A stretch of DNA of 6,803 nucleotides from Cyanobacteria bacterium UBA8803. GTDB lineage: Bacteria > Cyanobacteriota > Cyanobacteriia > Cyanobacteriales > Coleofasciculaceae. The DNA is taken from contig DNXU01000248.1 in NCBI GenBank assembly GCA_003505715.1, positions 7,834 through 14,636 on the forward strand, written 5' to 3'. The position numbers were made by a program, and so were the translations under genes. The notes under the pieces were generated by a model. The model did no database searches, was not told where the DNA came from, and worked only from the letters and a program-made list of their open reading frames with translations. Below, piece by piece: positions 6,544-6,803 of the stretch; positions within the stretch are counted from its first letter, which is position 1; each line of letters begins with the position of its first letter.

Positions 6544-6803
6544 CTAGAAGTCGATAACTCGCCAAATCTTGATCGTTGCATCATCGCTGGCACCTGCAAG
6601 GTTTCTGCCATTGGGGCTAAAAGCAACAGCATAAACCAAACCGGAGGAAGCTTTGAGGGTCTCTTTTTTCTGGCCTGATAGTACATCCCAGATTTTAATA
6701 GTTCTATCTCTACTGCCAGTGGCAAGAGTTTGTCCATCTGGACTGAAAGCAACGGCATAAACTGAGTCTGAATGCCCTTGGAGAATGCCTGTCTTGTGCC
6801 CGT
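6544..6803 (-). CDS. WD40-repeat protein, C-terminal end (5' end outside the window)
   Basis: The minus-strand frame beginning at 6801 is open through the window edge and reads 85 codons to a TAG at 6546-6544. It encodes two consecutive WD40 repeats. The first runs from LQGHSDSVYAVAFSPDG to RTIKIWDV (about visible residues 7-40), the second from GLVYAVAFSPNG to ATIKIWRV (about 54-82), and the chain ends in IDF. GH and WD landmarks are clear in the first repeat; in the last repeat WD is replaced by WR. WD40 propellers are protein-protein scaffolds, and in cyanobacteria they are often fused to Ser/Thr kinase, NACHT/AAA ATPase or caspase-like domains. Such an N-terminal part would lie to the right of the window, so the full identity is unknown. 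I see no clear terminator in the 120 bp before the deacetylase gene. Confidence 0.9.
   Translation of the reverse strand, partial: GHKTGILQGHSDSVYAVAFSPDGQTLATGSRDRTIKIWDVLSGQKKETLKASSGLVYAVAFSPNGRNLAGASDDATIKIWRVIDF

Noticed and set aside
6480..6758. 92-residue minus-strand ORF
   Set aside because: It overlaps the WD40 coding frame in another phase and has no domain sense; the WD40 frame explains the sequence.

Overview
The window looks cyanobacterial. The HIP1 octamer GCGATCGC occurs seven times in 6.8 kb (starting at 426, 3366, 3539, 3773, 4251, 5869 and 6493). There is an outer-membrane porin with an SLH domain and OprB-type barrel, an architecture typical of cyanobacteria. A heptanucleotide tandem repeat, dispersed hairpin elements and a WD40-repeat protein also fit a multicellular or large-genome cyanobacterium. 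The species cannot be named from the sequence.

Layout, left to right. Positions 1-98 hold 14 in-phase degenerate heptamers of the TTGGTKG type. Next come two plus-strand genes: a sulfate-type ABC transporter ATPase (118-1149, CysA-like) ending in a 15-bp inverted repeat, and a small FHA phosphothreonine-binding protein (1462-1875) after a gene-free stretch of about 300 bp. A strong 15-bp hairpin (1882-1914) separates it from the convergent genes on the right, all on the minus strand. In their transcription order these are: the 3' end of a WD40-repeat gene (6544-6803, cut by the window edge), a complete histone-deacetylase/AcuC-family deacetylase (5323-6423), a secreted protein of unknown function with PQQ-propeller-like repeats (4467-5264), and the SLH/OprB porin (1921-4026).

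The 440-bp gap between the secreted protein and the porin (4027-4466) is the most structured non-coding stretch. It contains a GGTGCGTTA/TAACGCACC hairpin, a compound element with two palindromes and a near-exact 14-bp direct repeat, and then the porin's own leader. The secreted-protein gene beside it is visibly more AT-rich than the porin and deacetylase genes, so gene plus repeats may be a later insertion.

The genes do not form one obvious pathway. CysA would normally work with SbpA/CysT/CysW, which are not in the window. The porin serves outer-membrane permeability, and the FHA and WD40 proteins point to Ser/Thr-kinase signalling and scaffolding. The deacetylase and the secreted protein are 58 bp apart and may be co-transcribed. 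I see no defence system, CRISPR array, transposase gene, tRNA or rRNA. The points most worth a second look are the structured intergenic element, the long acidic linker in the porin and the unrecognised secreted protein.
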